A stretch of DNA of 64,000 nt. Origin: Lepas anatifera (Eukaryota; Arthropoda; Thecostraca; Lepadidae). The notes under the pieces are model-generated. The model was not told the origin of the DNA. It made no database searches and saw only the letters and a list, made by a program, of their open reading frames with translations. The translations under genes were made by a program, and so were the position numbers. Location of the stretch: contig JAOTON010001263.1 of assembly GCA_034440635.1 (NCBI GenBank), forward strand, positions 293,671 through 357,670, given 5' to 3'. Positions 44,947 to 55,264 of this stretch are shown here, piece by piece. Within the stretch, counting starts at the first letter, position 1; each line of letters begins with the position of its first letter.

Positions 44947-46394
44947 CTTGAGTTAGCCGTCAGGAGTCAGCTTGAAATGAAGTTTCCCCGGCGTGGAGCG
45001 TCGGAGACGATGGAGAATACCACTGGCAATACGTTAGCTGAGAGGACAAGAGAACGTTTTGCAAGTGACTCTATTTAAGAACGTCACTTTAACCCTCGCC
45101 CCACCGGGGGGCCATCGATAGCCCCCTAAGGTTTTTCCGGGATAGCAGAAAAACGACGAGGCGCAGCACCGCGGTTGAGGGCTCTACCTCTCACTGCATC
45201 ATTTTCCCATCATCCCTGAAATTTTTTACCCCGGGTCACCCAAGGTCAGGTCACCAGACGAGGTCAACCAAGGTCACCTCACTTCACTTTAGAGCTCTGT
45301 AAGAGCTACATTTCAAAGTCGATCGATTTGAAACTTCCTACACTTCATGACCCCTCCAGGGTCTACAAGGTGTATATCCGGGATTTTTCGATTTCGTGCC
45401 CTGAGGTCAGGTCACGAGGCGACCTCTGCCATTGGAAAAGCATGGGGAAAAGCTATTTCATGATATAAAAGCCACAAAAATGATTGCAAATACTCAGACT
45501 GCTCAGAACAACGTTTTTGGACACCCTTTCACGGATCTCAGGGGTCATATTTGCCCTTTGACTTTTCCAAGGTCATCCAAGGTCACCGGAGGTCAAAAAC
45601 AGTATTTTGACAATAACTTTTGACCTAATTGAGCTAGAGCGGTGAAACAAACACCATCGTGTTTTTTTTTGTCACTGGCTTTCATTTGATATACGGCAAG
45701 GTCACTTTTTGACCTTTCGTGACCTCAGGTCATATTAGGTCACGAGGTGACCTCTGGCGGTCAAACCACTGGCGGGAGGTCTTTACGTTCCACATAGCGG
45801 AAAAAGTACAGGCAATTTGCTATCAAATGTACTTTACCAGGCCTCAATAGCTCTAATGACATGCCGACGAGGCGCAGCACCGCGGTTGAGGGCTCTATCT
45901 CTCACCCCATCATTTTCCCACCATCCCTGAAATCTTTTACCCCGGGTCACCCAAGTTCAGGTCACCAGGCAGGTCAACCAAGGTCACCTCACTTCAACTT
46001 TTTGAGCTCTATAAGAGCTACGTTTCTCTGTCGATCGATTTGAAACTTCCTACAGTTCTTGACCCTGCCAGGGTCTACATGATGTATATTCTGGATTTTT
46101 TATTTCGTGACCTGAGGTCACGTCACGAGGTGACCTCTCCCTTGAAAAAACATTGGAAAAAGCGGTCTTACGATCTAAAAGCCACAAAAAACTATTGAAA
46201 ATGCTCGGCTTGCTCAGAAAAGCGTTCTTGGACACCCTTTCACGGATCCCAGGGGTAAAATTTTCCCTTTGGCTTCTCTGAGGTCATCCAAGGTCACCAG
46301 GGGTAAAAACAGGGTCAAATCTTGACAATAACTTTTGACCTAATTAAGCTAGAACGATGAATCAAATACCATAGTGTATGTCTCATCACTGGCT

Positions 46395-47302
46395 ATATAC
46401 GTTTTAAGGGTCATATTTTTCCCAGAAACTGTTGTCAAGTAGTTAGAAATGTTTTCGGGATATTAGTCTGGACTAATATCCCGTTGAATTCTAACTAATA
46501 TTCCCGTATTCTAAGACTACCTTCAAAAGTTTACTGACGCATGTTAAGGATCCTATGAGTAAGGGAGAGAAAAGGGGGGCAGTTTATGAAATGAAATGCG
46601 AGTGTGGGTCAACATATATAGGGGAATCAGGTAGGCCGCTAGGGGTAAGGGTGGAGGAGCACATAGGGGATATTCGGAACGGCAGGTTTTCTAAATCAGC
46701 AGTGTCATGTCATGTATATAGTTGTCGGAAGGATCTGAACCCTCGTGATGTTAAAATTGTTGCAGTAGAGCAAAAATCCGTAAGAAGGTCTGTTAGGGAA
46801 GCGATAGAAATTAGAATAAGGGAAGCGAATATAAATCGGGATAGGGGAAACGTTACACTTAACCCAATTTGGGACCCCGTTTTAGAAGCATTGTAGGAGG
46901 ATCGTCATGGCTGCAGGATTGTAGTAGTATTAGGATTATCATTGTTAACAAGAATTCAACAGGATTGGACATAATCAGGGAAAAATAAAATCAATAGTAG
47001 GGGCTGTGAGCTAGTGAAACGTGTATATAAGGAACGGGTTATTTGTCATTATTTGTGCCGTTTAGCGAATAGGCGTTTAATGGTTCGGCGGGAATTGCAA
47101 AAATACGTAATATACTTCATTTAAATGAGAGGTATGTAGGAAGGGAACTCAAGTGATGAAGATGACATTGTGTTTGAAAAACTTGGCTGTTCATGATCGA
47201 CATTCCGTTGAAAAAGAGCTATCAATAGACTCGAAATATTCGGAAGTTTAAACTTTTCATCAAATAACCCAGACTAATATCCCGAAAACATTTCTAACTA
47301 CT
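46395..47302 (+). mobile_element. Penelope-like element fragment with 12-bp TSD
   Basis: Exact duplications TCATCACTGGCT (46383-46394 and 47303-47314) bracket 908 bp inside family B. The segments 46438-46471 and 47269-47302 are perfect 34-bp inverted repeats (AGTAGTTAGAAATG at the left). A palindrome centred on TCTGGA lies at 46458-46483. Inverted or partly inverted ends are common in Penelope elements. The encoded GIY-YIG domain (46555-46896) supports the assignment; the RT region is missing. Confidence 0.85.
46522..46896 (+). pseudogene. GIY-YIG endonuclease domain of a Penelope-like element
   Basis: The open frame (ATG at 46555, with homology upstream through LTHVKDPM) encodes AVYEMKCECGSTYIGESGR, then GVRVEEHIGDIRNGRFSKSA and EAIEIRIREANINRDRGN. 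These are the GIY-YIG-like motif (VYE...TYIG), the conserved Arg/His region and the catalytic-type Glu with the following NRD, as in the C-terminal endonuclease of Penelope-like elements. In intact elements it follows an RT and nicks the target. The domain is open to its stop, but without RT the copy is 5' truncated. Confidence 0.85.
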
Positions 47303-47755
47303 TCATCACTGGCTTTCATTTGATATACGACAAGGTCACTTTCTGACCTTTGGTAACCTCAGGTCATATGAGGTCACGAGGCGACCTCTGGAGGTCAAAC
47401 CACTGGCGAGAGGTCATTACGTTTCACATAGCGGAAGAAGGTCTGGCATTCTCCTATCCAATGTAGTTGACCAGATCTCAATAGCTCTAATGGCACAAGA
47501 GTTATGCCCAGTCTTCTTAAGCTTTGCATATTTGAATGAAAATAGCCTATCGTGACCTTACTTGACCTCTGGAGGTCAAACCATTGACCTGAGCGCTTAA
47601 GCATGTGAGTAATTTCGTACTGAATTCACGCGAGCTTTCTAATGCACTTTGCAGATTTGCGCCAACCCCCATATTTTCGGAGTTTGAAGGGGGGCCATCG
47701 ATGGCCCCCCGGTGGGGTGAAGGTGGCGCTGGAACCCCGGTGGGGCGCGGGTTAA

Positions 47756-48121
47756 AATCATTTTTCCCATGTATTTCCAATGGAGATGTCACGGCTCGTA
47801 CCTGACCTTAGGTCATCGATATAAAAAATACCGAAACATATTTTAGAGAACTCGGTGGGCCTATTATGTGTATGAGTTTCGATCGGATAAGTTCAATCTG
47901 TTCTGACTTATGCTATCTTAAACTTTTTGGGGTCAAGTCACTTGACCTGTACTGGTGACCTGCCCTGAGATGACCTGACCTTAAAATTTTGACAAAAGTT
48001 GCAAAAATGATGAGCAAAAGGGTATACCAAGTACGGTGGCGCTACGCGCCACCGTTTGTATGCTGTCTCCGAAAAATCCGAGGGGGGGCGGTTACCCGCC
48101 CCCCGTGAATGCGCGTGTTAA
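47756..48121 (-). mobile_element. TTAA family A element (copy 6), partial
   Basis: Reverse orientation, from the interior TTTCCCATGTATTTCC to the terminal hairpin (48033-48055), the GGGGGCGGTTACCCGCC block and GTGAATGCGCGTGTTAA. The other half, expected to the left of the inserted B copy, was not found. Confidence 0.75.
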
Positions 48122-48576
48122 ATCCCACTCTTCTGTTATGCTCAACTTTTCAGACCTGTTGAGCAGCGACTCGGATTCCGAATTGGCTTTGAATCGGCTC
48201 CACTTTTGCTCGAGTCAGAATCGAGTCAGCCTCACTTCAGAGTGTAGTTTGAGCCTGTCAACTCAATTTCTCGGCTAATTGGGATGAGTCAGAATCAAAG
48301 TCAGTCACCAAGTCGTGAGCGAGAGCTGATTGAACTCAATTTCTTAACACCCGCCTCGGTGGGCCTCCGAGCCATCTTTGCCCTGGTGGGGAGTACAAAC
48401 ACCCCCCTCGAACTCGGCTTCTATACGGGAAAGAGAAAAAATGCAAACACTGGTGCAGCACATGCAAATTCATGAAGAGACAGCATCGGTCACTTTTGGT
48501 TTCAGGTCAATATGAGGTCATGATAGGTCAAAGAAGGTGATATGTTAGAGAAGAGTCTCTGGGCTCTAGCGTCTGA

Positions 48577-48988
48577 TGTCTGTGAAAACAGCAGGAGTTA
48601 GATATTCGATATTTAGATTGATATTCAGGATTTTTATAATCGCCTCATCATTCGAAAGCCCTTGCCGAGACCATCCCGAAACTGGTCTTTATTTTGCTCT
48701 ATCGCGTCGTGTTGCTGAGATTGAGCACAAAATGTGCCGTAAAAATCAGTTTTTGCCGTAATGCATTAAATGCCATTGACTTTAACAGGGGACCCAACGT
48801 ATCACCAAAATCGGGGACAATTGATTTCGCTTAAAATTAGTATGCAAGCCAGGAAGTATGAAATACAAAACCAGTTCACCGCTTTTTGCGGGGCACAGCT
48901 TGGTTCAGGCTCCAGAGCCTGTTGAAGTCAACGCCATATCCTTCGTATCCTGAGGTCAACAGAATGATATTCGCTCCTGATAACCGAT
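48577..48988. mobile_element. Unclassified 412-bp insertion with 12-bp TSD
   Basis: TCTAGCGTCTGA is duplicated exactly at 48565-48576 and 48989-49000, in family C sequence that is continuous at 52780 (TCTAGCGTCTGACA). The insert has no poly-A, no inverted ends and no recognised frame. Duplication length suggests a non-LTR-type insertion, perhaps a truncated fragment. Confidence 0.6.
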
Positions 48989-49066
48989 TCTAGCGTCTGA
49001 CAGAATTGAGGTAGAAATATTTTTAGGCACCATTCGCTGTCTCCCGTTACGGCGAATCGAATGTAT

Positions 49067-49117
49067 TCGTGACCTTACTTGACCTCTGGAGGTCAAACCA
49101 TTGACCTGAGCGCTTAA
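49067..49117 (+). repeat. 51-bp family B patch inside family C
   Basis: Identical to 49652-49702 (also present in other B copies, for example about 47550): TCGTGACCTTACTTGACCTC and on to GAGCGCTTAA. It splits the C word GCGAATCGAATG/ATGATGTATAATATG. There are no terminal repeats of its own, so it looks like a templated insertion. Confidence 0.75.
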
Positions 49118-49414
49118 ACATGATGTATAATATGACTACACTAGGTTAACCATAAAAATGACCTGAGCTAAGGTCAGGTCAAAGTCAGTTTCAAACCTAG
49201 CACAATCAATATGCATATCAATCTATTCGTAATAGCAACCCAAACGAAATGGTATCAAAATAAAAGCTTAACCATTATTTCCTGCAAAATGTTTAACCCA
49301 AGTCTGAAAACCTGCTTCAGTAGCCCCAGATGACCTCTCAGAGGTCACAGGTGCAACCCGAAACTGAAAGAGACCCAGGATACTACCATTTGGAGAATAT
49401 GAAGGTATTCACAA

Positions 49415-49452
49415 CATAGGCGGATCCAGGATTGCCGATCGGGGGGCACCTT
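49415..49452 (+). mobile_element. CATAGGCGGATCC miniature element, left-end fragment
   Basis: CATAGGCGGATCCAGGATTG and the following GGGGGGCACCTT match the left end of the elements at 24001 and 25376; the rest is absent, cut by family B sequence. Confidence 0.7.
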
Positions 49453-49920
49453 TGTTAACCTCAGGTCATATTAGGTCACGAGGTGACCTCTGGAGGTCAA
49501 ACCACTGGCGGGAGGTCATTACGTTCCACATAGCGGAAAAAGGTCTGGCATTTTCCTATCCAATGTAGTTGACCAGATCTCAATAGCTCTAATGGCATAA
49601 GAGCTGTGCCCAGTTTTCTTAAGCTTTGCATATTTGAATGAAAATAGCCTATCGTGACCTTACTTGACCTCTGGAGGTCAAACCATTGACCTGAGCGCTT
49701 AACACCTTTCAAAACATATTTTTATATTAATCCTGATGAAATCTGTTTTCCCTAAGAGTGTGATTTAATGTGAAGTAATTTCTTACTGAATTCACGCGAG
49801 CTTTCTAATGCATTTTGCAGATTTGCGCTAACCCCCATATTTTCGGAGTTTGAGCGGGGGGCTTCGATGGCCCCCGGTGGGGTGAAGGTGGCGCTGGACC
49901 CCCGGTGGGGCGCGGGTTAA
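49453..49920 (-). mobile_element. TTAA family B element (copy 4), partial, with a 68-bp patch
   Basis: Reverse-orientation B from TTAACCTCAGGTCATATT to GGGGCGCGGGTTAA. At the internal TTAA (49699) it carries a 68-bp stretch identical to 50300-50367 (ACACCTTTCAAAACATATTT and on), after which B sequence resumes. Confidence 0.75.
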
Positions 49921-50889
49921 TTTGCTTAACATGTATGCTTACAAGGCATACAATTGAATAAGCCCAGTTCAGCGGACATTTATTCAAATAATGACTTTAT
50001 CAGTAATACTGAGTTTATCGCGTGATACTCCGTTTATTTTACTTTTACGCTCTTATTGTGCCCCAACATTCACTGTTTTTCTGAAGTGTCAGTGTGAAAA
50101 ACCACAACATGTGTGGATCGCTGCCTCAATATGTCTGATCTGATCTGATCTAATGTTCATTCAGATGCCCATACTTTACAGGCGGAAAAATACGATTTTC
50201 CTAAGGAAATTTCGGGAAAAGGCCACAAAATGGCTGGGTTTTCCCTCAGATCCGTAACCCGGTTCCCCATCCCTGCCATTAGAGCCTTGCTTATATATTT
50301 TAACACCTTTCAAAACATATTTTTATATTAATCCTGATGAAATCTGTTTTCCCTAAGAGTGTGATTTCAATGCTCTTTTTAACGATTAAATTCAAATGAT
50401 GCGAAAATTGGCACCCACCGTTAGGCTTTGGTGCCCACCTCATAGGTTTTGTCAACCAAAAGTGGCACCTCCTGGTGCAGATGGCTCCCCGGGAAGGTCT
50501 CCCCTCCGCCCCCCCGATTGGAAATCCTGGGACCCAGATTAGCTTATAGGGCATCAGGGACCAGTTCTGGAGCCCCCGAACAGTTCAGGGGCCTCCAGAT
50601 CGACTCATAGGACCTTAGATCAGGTCAGGGGCCCTGGTGAGCCTAAGAGGTTTCCTAGACAAGCTATCGGACCCGTTTGGGTTTCTTTTTTATGTTACAG
50701 TTGGTGATATTTCTATATCCGTTAACGGGGATGCTCCCAAATCAGTGGTGGCGGATGCTCTTTTCAGATGGGGGGCAAGATTTTTTCCAGGGGGCCCCCT
50801 TGACGATAGGGCCCCCTCGGCAGCAAGGGCCCCCTCAAAACTGCAATAGATTGGTTGGGACTTGCTGCCTGAGGTCAGAGGCCTAAGCA
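49921..50889. other. Unassigned sequence with decayed miniature element
   Basis: No gene. The 68-bp source/copy at 50300-50367 is shared with 49699. About 50400-50530 resembles a diverged reverse copy of the CATAGGCGGATCC family (GGCACCCACC, GCCCCCCCGATTGG). From 50540 GGGGCC/CCCC words appear, like the minisatellite further right. Confidence 0.4.
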
Positions 50890-51048
50890 CAGGGGCGGAT
50901 CCAGGGGGGCTGAGGGGCTTCAGCCCCATTTGCCCCATTTGCCCCATTTTCGCTATTTTTCGCCCTATTCCCCCTTTTTCGCCATTTTTCAAAGCTCAGC
51001 CACTCCCCTAGCAAAATATGGTTCCGCTCCTGCATAAGCGTCACAAAT

Positions 51049-51302
51049 GGTAAAAATTGTATTTGGCCCAGTACAAAAATGGTTATTCCTCCATGTTGTT
51101 TAGTTGGCCCGTGCAAAAAATGGTTTTGCCTTCCCCATTCGATTTTCCACACGATCTCGGATTCCAAGCTGGAATATGTTTTCTGCAGTACAGCAAAATA
51201 AGCAGCGTATTTAACATGTAGATGTCGAAATATGGATCTGCGTTTTATAGGTTCACGTAAGCCTCGGACATTGAACGTCAAAGCTTTAAGCTCGAACATC
51301 AC
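51049..51302 (-). pseudogene. LINE endonuclease N-terminal fragment
   Basis: The minus-strand frame starts MFELKALTFNVRGLREPIKR and continues RRSIFRHLHVKYAAYFAVLQ and KIEWGRQNHFLHG, the beginning of an L1-like ORF2 endonuclease (LNVRGLR, then a diverged LLQET-type segment). Homology fades near 51049 where CCCCATTTGCCCC repeats begin. It belongs to a different subfamily from the 33657-40042 LINE (TFNVRGL against SLNVNGL). Confidence 0.7.
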
Positions 51303-51560
51303 GTTAGGAGTTTATCAAAATTATAATAACGATACAGCAACGCCCTTCCGACGCAAATAGTTCTTTTTTAAAAAGTTAACGCTGTTTGTTCGTATGCATC
51401 TACATAATAAAACATGTTAAGTAACACGAATTATTATATTCTGAGTATTTTTTCCGCAAAATTCCGTCTGCCGCAGAATGAGAACTGGGGGCGCTTTGAT
51501 GCTGTCGTCTATATCGACACAGAAAAATGCAAATGACAGGCATACTGACTTGAGCACACA
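51303..51560. other. Unassigned sequence
   Basis: AT-rich stretch between the LINE fragment and the minisatellite; nothing recognised. Confidence 0.3.
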
Positions 51561-51564
51561 CAAG

Positions 51565-52435
51565 ACCAAGCTCGGGGCCCTGAGACACAGCTCGGGGCTC
51601 CTTGAGACGGAGCTTGGGGGCTCCTAGACATCAAGCTCGAAGGCCCCGAGCCCAAGCTCAGGGCCCCTGAGACCAAGCTCGGGGCCCCTGAGACCAAGTT
51701 TGGGGGCCTCTGAAACAAAGCTTGGAGGCCCCCTAAGACCAATCTCGGGAGCCCCTTAGACCAATCTCGGAGGCCCCCTGAGACCAAGTTCGGAGCCCTG
51801 AGACACAGCTCGGGGGCCCCTGAGACCAAGCTTGGAGGGGGGCTCCTAGAGATCAAGCTCGAATGCCCCGGAGCCCAAGCTCAGGGGGCCCTGAGACCAA
51901 GCTCGGGAGCTCCTGAGACCAAGCTTGGCGGCCTCTGAAACCAAGCTTGGAGGCCCCTGAAACCAAGCTAAAGGTCCCTTAAGACGAATCTCGGGGGCCC
52001 CTTAGACCAATCTGGGAAGCCCCCTTATACCAATCTTGGAGGGCCCCTGAGACAACGCTCGGGGGCCCCTTAGGCAAGCTCCGGAGCCCCTTAGGCAATA
52101 TCGGGGCCCCTGAGACCGAGCTCGGGGGGCTCTCTTAAGCCTAAGCTTGGGTGGCCTGAGACTAGCCTTGGGGGGCCCCTTAGACCAAGCTTGGGGGTCC
52201 CTGCGACAAAGCTCGGGGGGGCGAGGAACAGCTCGGGGGCCCCTGAGACAGAGTGGGGGCCCTGATACCAGGCTCGGTGGCCCTTTAGACCAGGTTCTGG
52301 GGCCCCTGAGACCAGGCTCGGGGGGCTCCTTTAGGCTAAGCTTGGGGGGCCCCTAAAGGCCAAGCTAGAGGGTCCCTGAGCCCAAGCTAGAGGGGCCCCG
52401 AGCCCAAGCTCAGGGCCCCTGAGATAAAGCTCGGA
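51565..52435. repeat. GC-rich minisatellite, 21-30 bp units
   Basis: Degenerate tandem repeats of GAGACCAAGCTCGGGGCCCC type, unit about 21-24 bp with longer variants. Because the basic unit is a multiple of three, open frames on both strands show seven-residue periods (for example LVSGAPS on the minus strand). I treat these as non-coding. Confidence 0.9.
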
Positions 52436-53849
52436 CACTGTCCAAACCGAGAAACTGCTGAGGGCTCAGTCAGGTCGTTCATGAACTTTCAGAAAAGAAC
52501 CAAGCTAAAATTGCGTATTTTTCCGGGGGCCCCTCTGATAATTTGGGGGGGGGCAACTGCCCCCCTTGCCCCCTTTATCCGCCGCCACTGACCCGAATAC
52601 TGCTCTTGCATCCACCAATGACGGTATTAGACGGAGGTTTGTGGGACTTAAGACACGCATTGACGGGGGTCTGAGCCAACTTCGCTCTGACGGGGGTACC
52701 TGCCCCCTTCCCTTTGGCTCAGGTCACTATTGAGGTCATGACGGGTCAAACAAAGTGGTATCTTGAGTTGAGTTTTTGGGCTCTAGCGTCTGACAAGAGT
52801 TGAGTTAGAATCATTTCTAGGCACCATTTGCTTCCTCTCGTCACAGCGAATCGAATGATGTATAATCTGACCATGCTAGGTCAAAACACAAAAATGATCC
52901 GATCTCAGGTCAGATCAAGGTCAATTTTTGACCAAGCATAGACATATGAATCGACTTGCCATAACAATCCAAAGGCAACGATCTCAAAATAAAAGCTGTA
53001 TCATCATTTCATGCAAAGTTATTGACCTATGGGGCATTCCAGGACTAAAAATATTTCAATTTGACACCACCATGTCTATAAAAAATCTGAAACTTTGTAT
53101 CCGGGGTAGTTTTGGGTCAGGAACACGCCTGTGAGAATCTTAGCTCCTTCCAACCAACGGTGACCGAGTTACAGCCCGAGACATTTTCGAGAGGTCACCT
53201 TGTAGAATCATCTTTGATGCTTCATAACTCAAAAACGCATTGCCTGATTAACAAGTTTTGTGTATCATTGAAATCTTCTTGAACTAAACATTATTTTTTT
53301 AATTCAAATTTTTTAAAGTTTTGACTTTTGATTCGTTTGACCTTTTCTTTTTACCTAGCTTGACCTTTTCGCAGTTGAAATTGCTCGCTTAGACACTCCA
53401 AAAAATTTTCTTCATAAAAATTTTGGGATTTTTTTAATACGTTCTTGCTATAAATTCCAAATTTTCAGCTCCTAAGGTAGGTATGCAGACGGTTTTTGAC
53501 CACTGCAGCAGCACAGCTTTATGTTTAACACTGCAAACAAAGCGATTGCTTTTGGAATCGGTTGCTTGCAATGATATTGCATTGACTTTACGAAATTTTA
53601 ATCGTGCAAGTGTCAGAATTTATGAGAATTAACACGCGCCCACACGAGGGGGTAGGCAAACGGCCTCCTCAGGGTTCTACAGGTAGTAAAAAAAAACACC
53701 TTCGCGCAGCGCCACCGTGCTTCATCTGCCTCTAACTCCAAATTTTTGCAACTTCTCGCAAAATAATTTAGGTCAACTGGCAGGTGATAGGTACCGTAAA
53801 TACCGTACGATGTAATTGTGTGAGTTAGAGGTGCTTATAGTATAAGTTA

Positions 53850-54790
53850 TACTTGTTTCAATTATTGATAAAGTCGCGACATCTTTGTAAATTTTCGTTT
53901 AAGGCTGCAAGGCTCATTACTAACAAGTTACTTTGCCCTCGTCTCCCTCGAAACAATGGATCCATTTCTATCACTTTTAGAGGTGGCTATTTTTATTTTA
54001 TAAATCTTGTCCAAGTTGTTGCCAGTTCAGTTTTAGGAGTCGGAGTCTCAGTCGAGTCATCAAGGGACTTTTTACAGAGACCCGACCCCACCACCCATAC
54101 GTGCAACTCTCACGATGAAGGGTTAATTAAGGAACGAAAGTTGAACGTCCCACAAGGTAATGATATTGCATTGCCTTTGCGAAATTGTCATCGTGCAAGT
54201 GTCAGAATTTATGAGAATTAACACGCGCCCACACGAGGGGGTAGGCAAACGGCCTCCTCAGGTTTCTACAGGTAGTAAAAAACACCTTCGCGCAGCGCCA
54301 CCGTACTTCATCTGCCTCTAACTCCAAATTTTTGCAACTTCTGGCAAAATAATTTAGGTCAACTGGCAGGTGATAGGTACCGTAAATACCGTACGTCAGC
54401 TGGCATCTGACTGGTGAGGGTGTGACCTGAGGTAGACGGCCATCGTTATGCCTTGTGGGACGCTCAACTTTGGTTCCTTAATTAACCCTTCATCGTGAGA
54501 GTTGCACGATTGGATGGTGGGGTCGGGTCTCTGTAAAAGTCCCTTGATGACTCTAGTGAGACTCCGAGTCCTAAAACTGAACTGGCAACAACTTGGACAA
54601 GATTTATAAAATAAAAATAGCCACCTTTAAAAGTGATAGAAATGGATTCATTGTTTCGAGGGAGACGAGGGCAAAGTAACTTGTTAGTAATGAGCCTTGC
54701 AGCCTTAAACAAAAATTTACAAAGATGTCGCGACTTTATCAATAATTGAAACAAGTATAACTTATACTATAAGCACCATTAACTCACACA
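53850..54790. repeat. Inverted duplication with the same open frame on both strands
   Basis: About 300 bp at 53850-54155 is repeated in inverse at 54460-54770. Each arm carries the same frame (MFQLLIKSRHLCKFSFKAAR on plus from 53853; MFQLLIKSRHLCKFLFKAAR on minus from 54754). The differences are few and partly silent. I do not recognise the peptide. The spacer holds the second family F head. Confidence 0.75.
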
Positions 54791-54829
54791 ATTACATCGT
54801 TCCCGGAGGTGGAAAAATAGTATAGATGC

Positions 54830-55207
54830 AAGGTGACCCAGTGCTCATTGAATCTGCTCATATATGCAAAAAAATGTCCTGAAATCATAACACATTCGAC
54901 TTGGTCACTTGAACAGGTTGCCTCACATGATATTTTTAAAAGGTGTTCATTTCATAGCCGACACGGATCCCAGTTCAAACGCCACTTGGAAATAATTTTG
55001 ATTGGTGTTTTTTTAATGATTAGGGATGGGCAAATTTTAAGCAATATCGAGAGCCCCTACGTGAAAATAAAAGCAAAATTTATCATGTGTTTAGCCCTTT
55101 AACGGGCCGGTTGTACTACATTGAACCAAGAAGTAGTATTTGAAATGGAAACAAAAACATTCAAATGATATTTTACCACTTTTATCACTGGAGGTGGTCG
55201 GGCACAT

Positions 55208-55264
<57 letters not shown>

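Larger units (their letters stand above)
45089..47755 (-). mobile_element. TTAA family B element (copy 3), internally duplicated and interrupted
   Basis: Reverse-orientation B from TTAACCCTCGCCCCACCGG to GGTGGGGCGCGGGTTAA. At 45865 the sequence jumps back to CGACGAGGCGCAGCACCGCG, already seen at 45154, so about 711 bp is tandemly duplicated. The second unit is interrupted by a Penelope-like insert (46395-47302). The right junction reads TTAAAATCATTTTTCCCATG, which is family A sequence, so this B is inserted at a TTAA of an A copy. Confidence 0.82.
48344..49414 (-). mobile_element. TTAA family C element (copy 2), interrupted
   Basis: Starts TTAACACCCGCCTCGGTGGG and the CAAACACCCCCC hairpin region, then runs in the reverse direction of copy 1 (ATTGAGGTCA-type words, GGGCTCTAGCGTCTGA, GCGAATCGAATG). 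It contains a 412-bp insert at 48577-48988 and a 51-bp patch of family B sequence at 49067-49117. It stops near 49414 at a miniature-element fragment. Confidence 0.7.

Noticed and set aside
49699..49766. 68-bp insertion at TTAA as a tiny TTAA element
   Set aside because: It has no terminal block of the superfamily and is identical to a single segment at 50300, so a templated copy is more likely.
51509..52356. Gly/Ser/Leu-rich open frames on both strands
   Set aside because: Generated by the 21-bp GC-rich tandem repeat; heptad periodicity appears on either strand with no domain.
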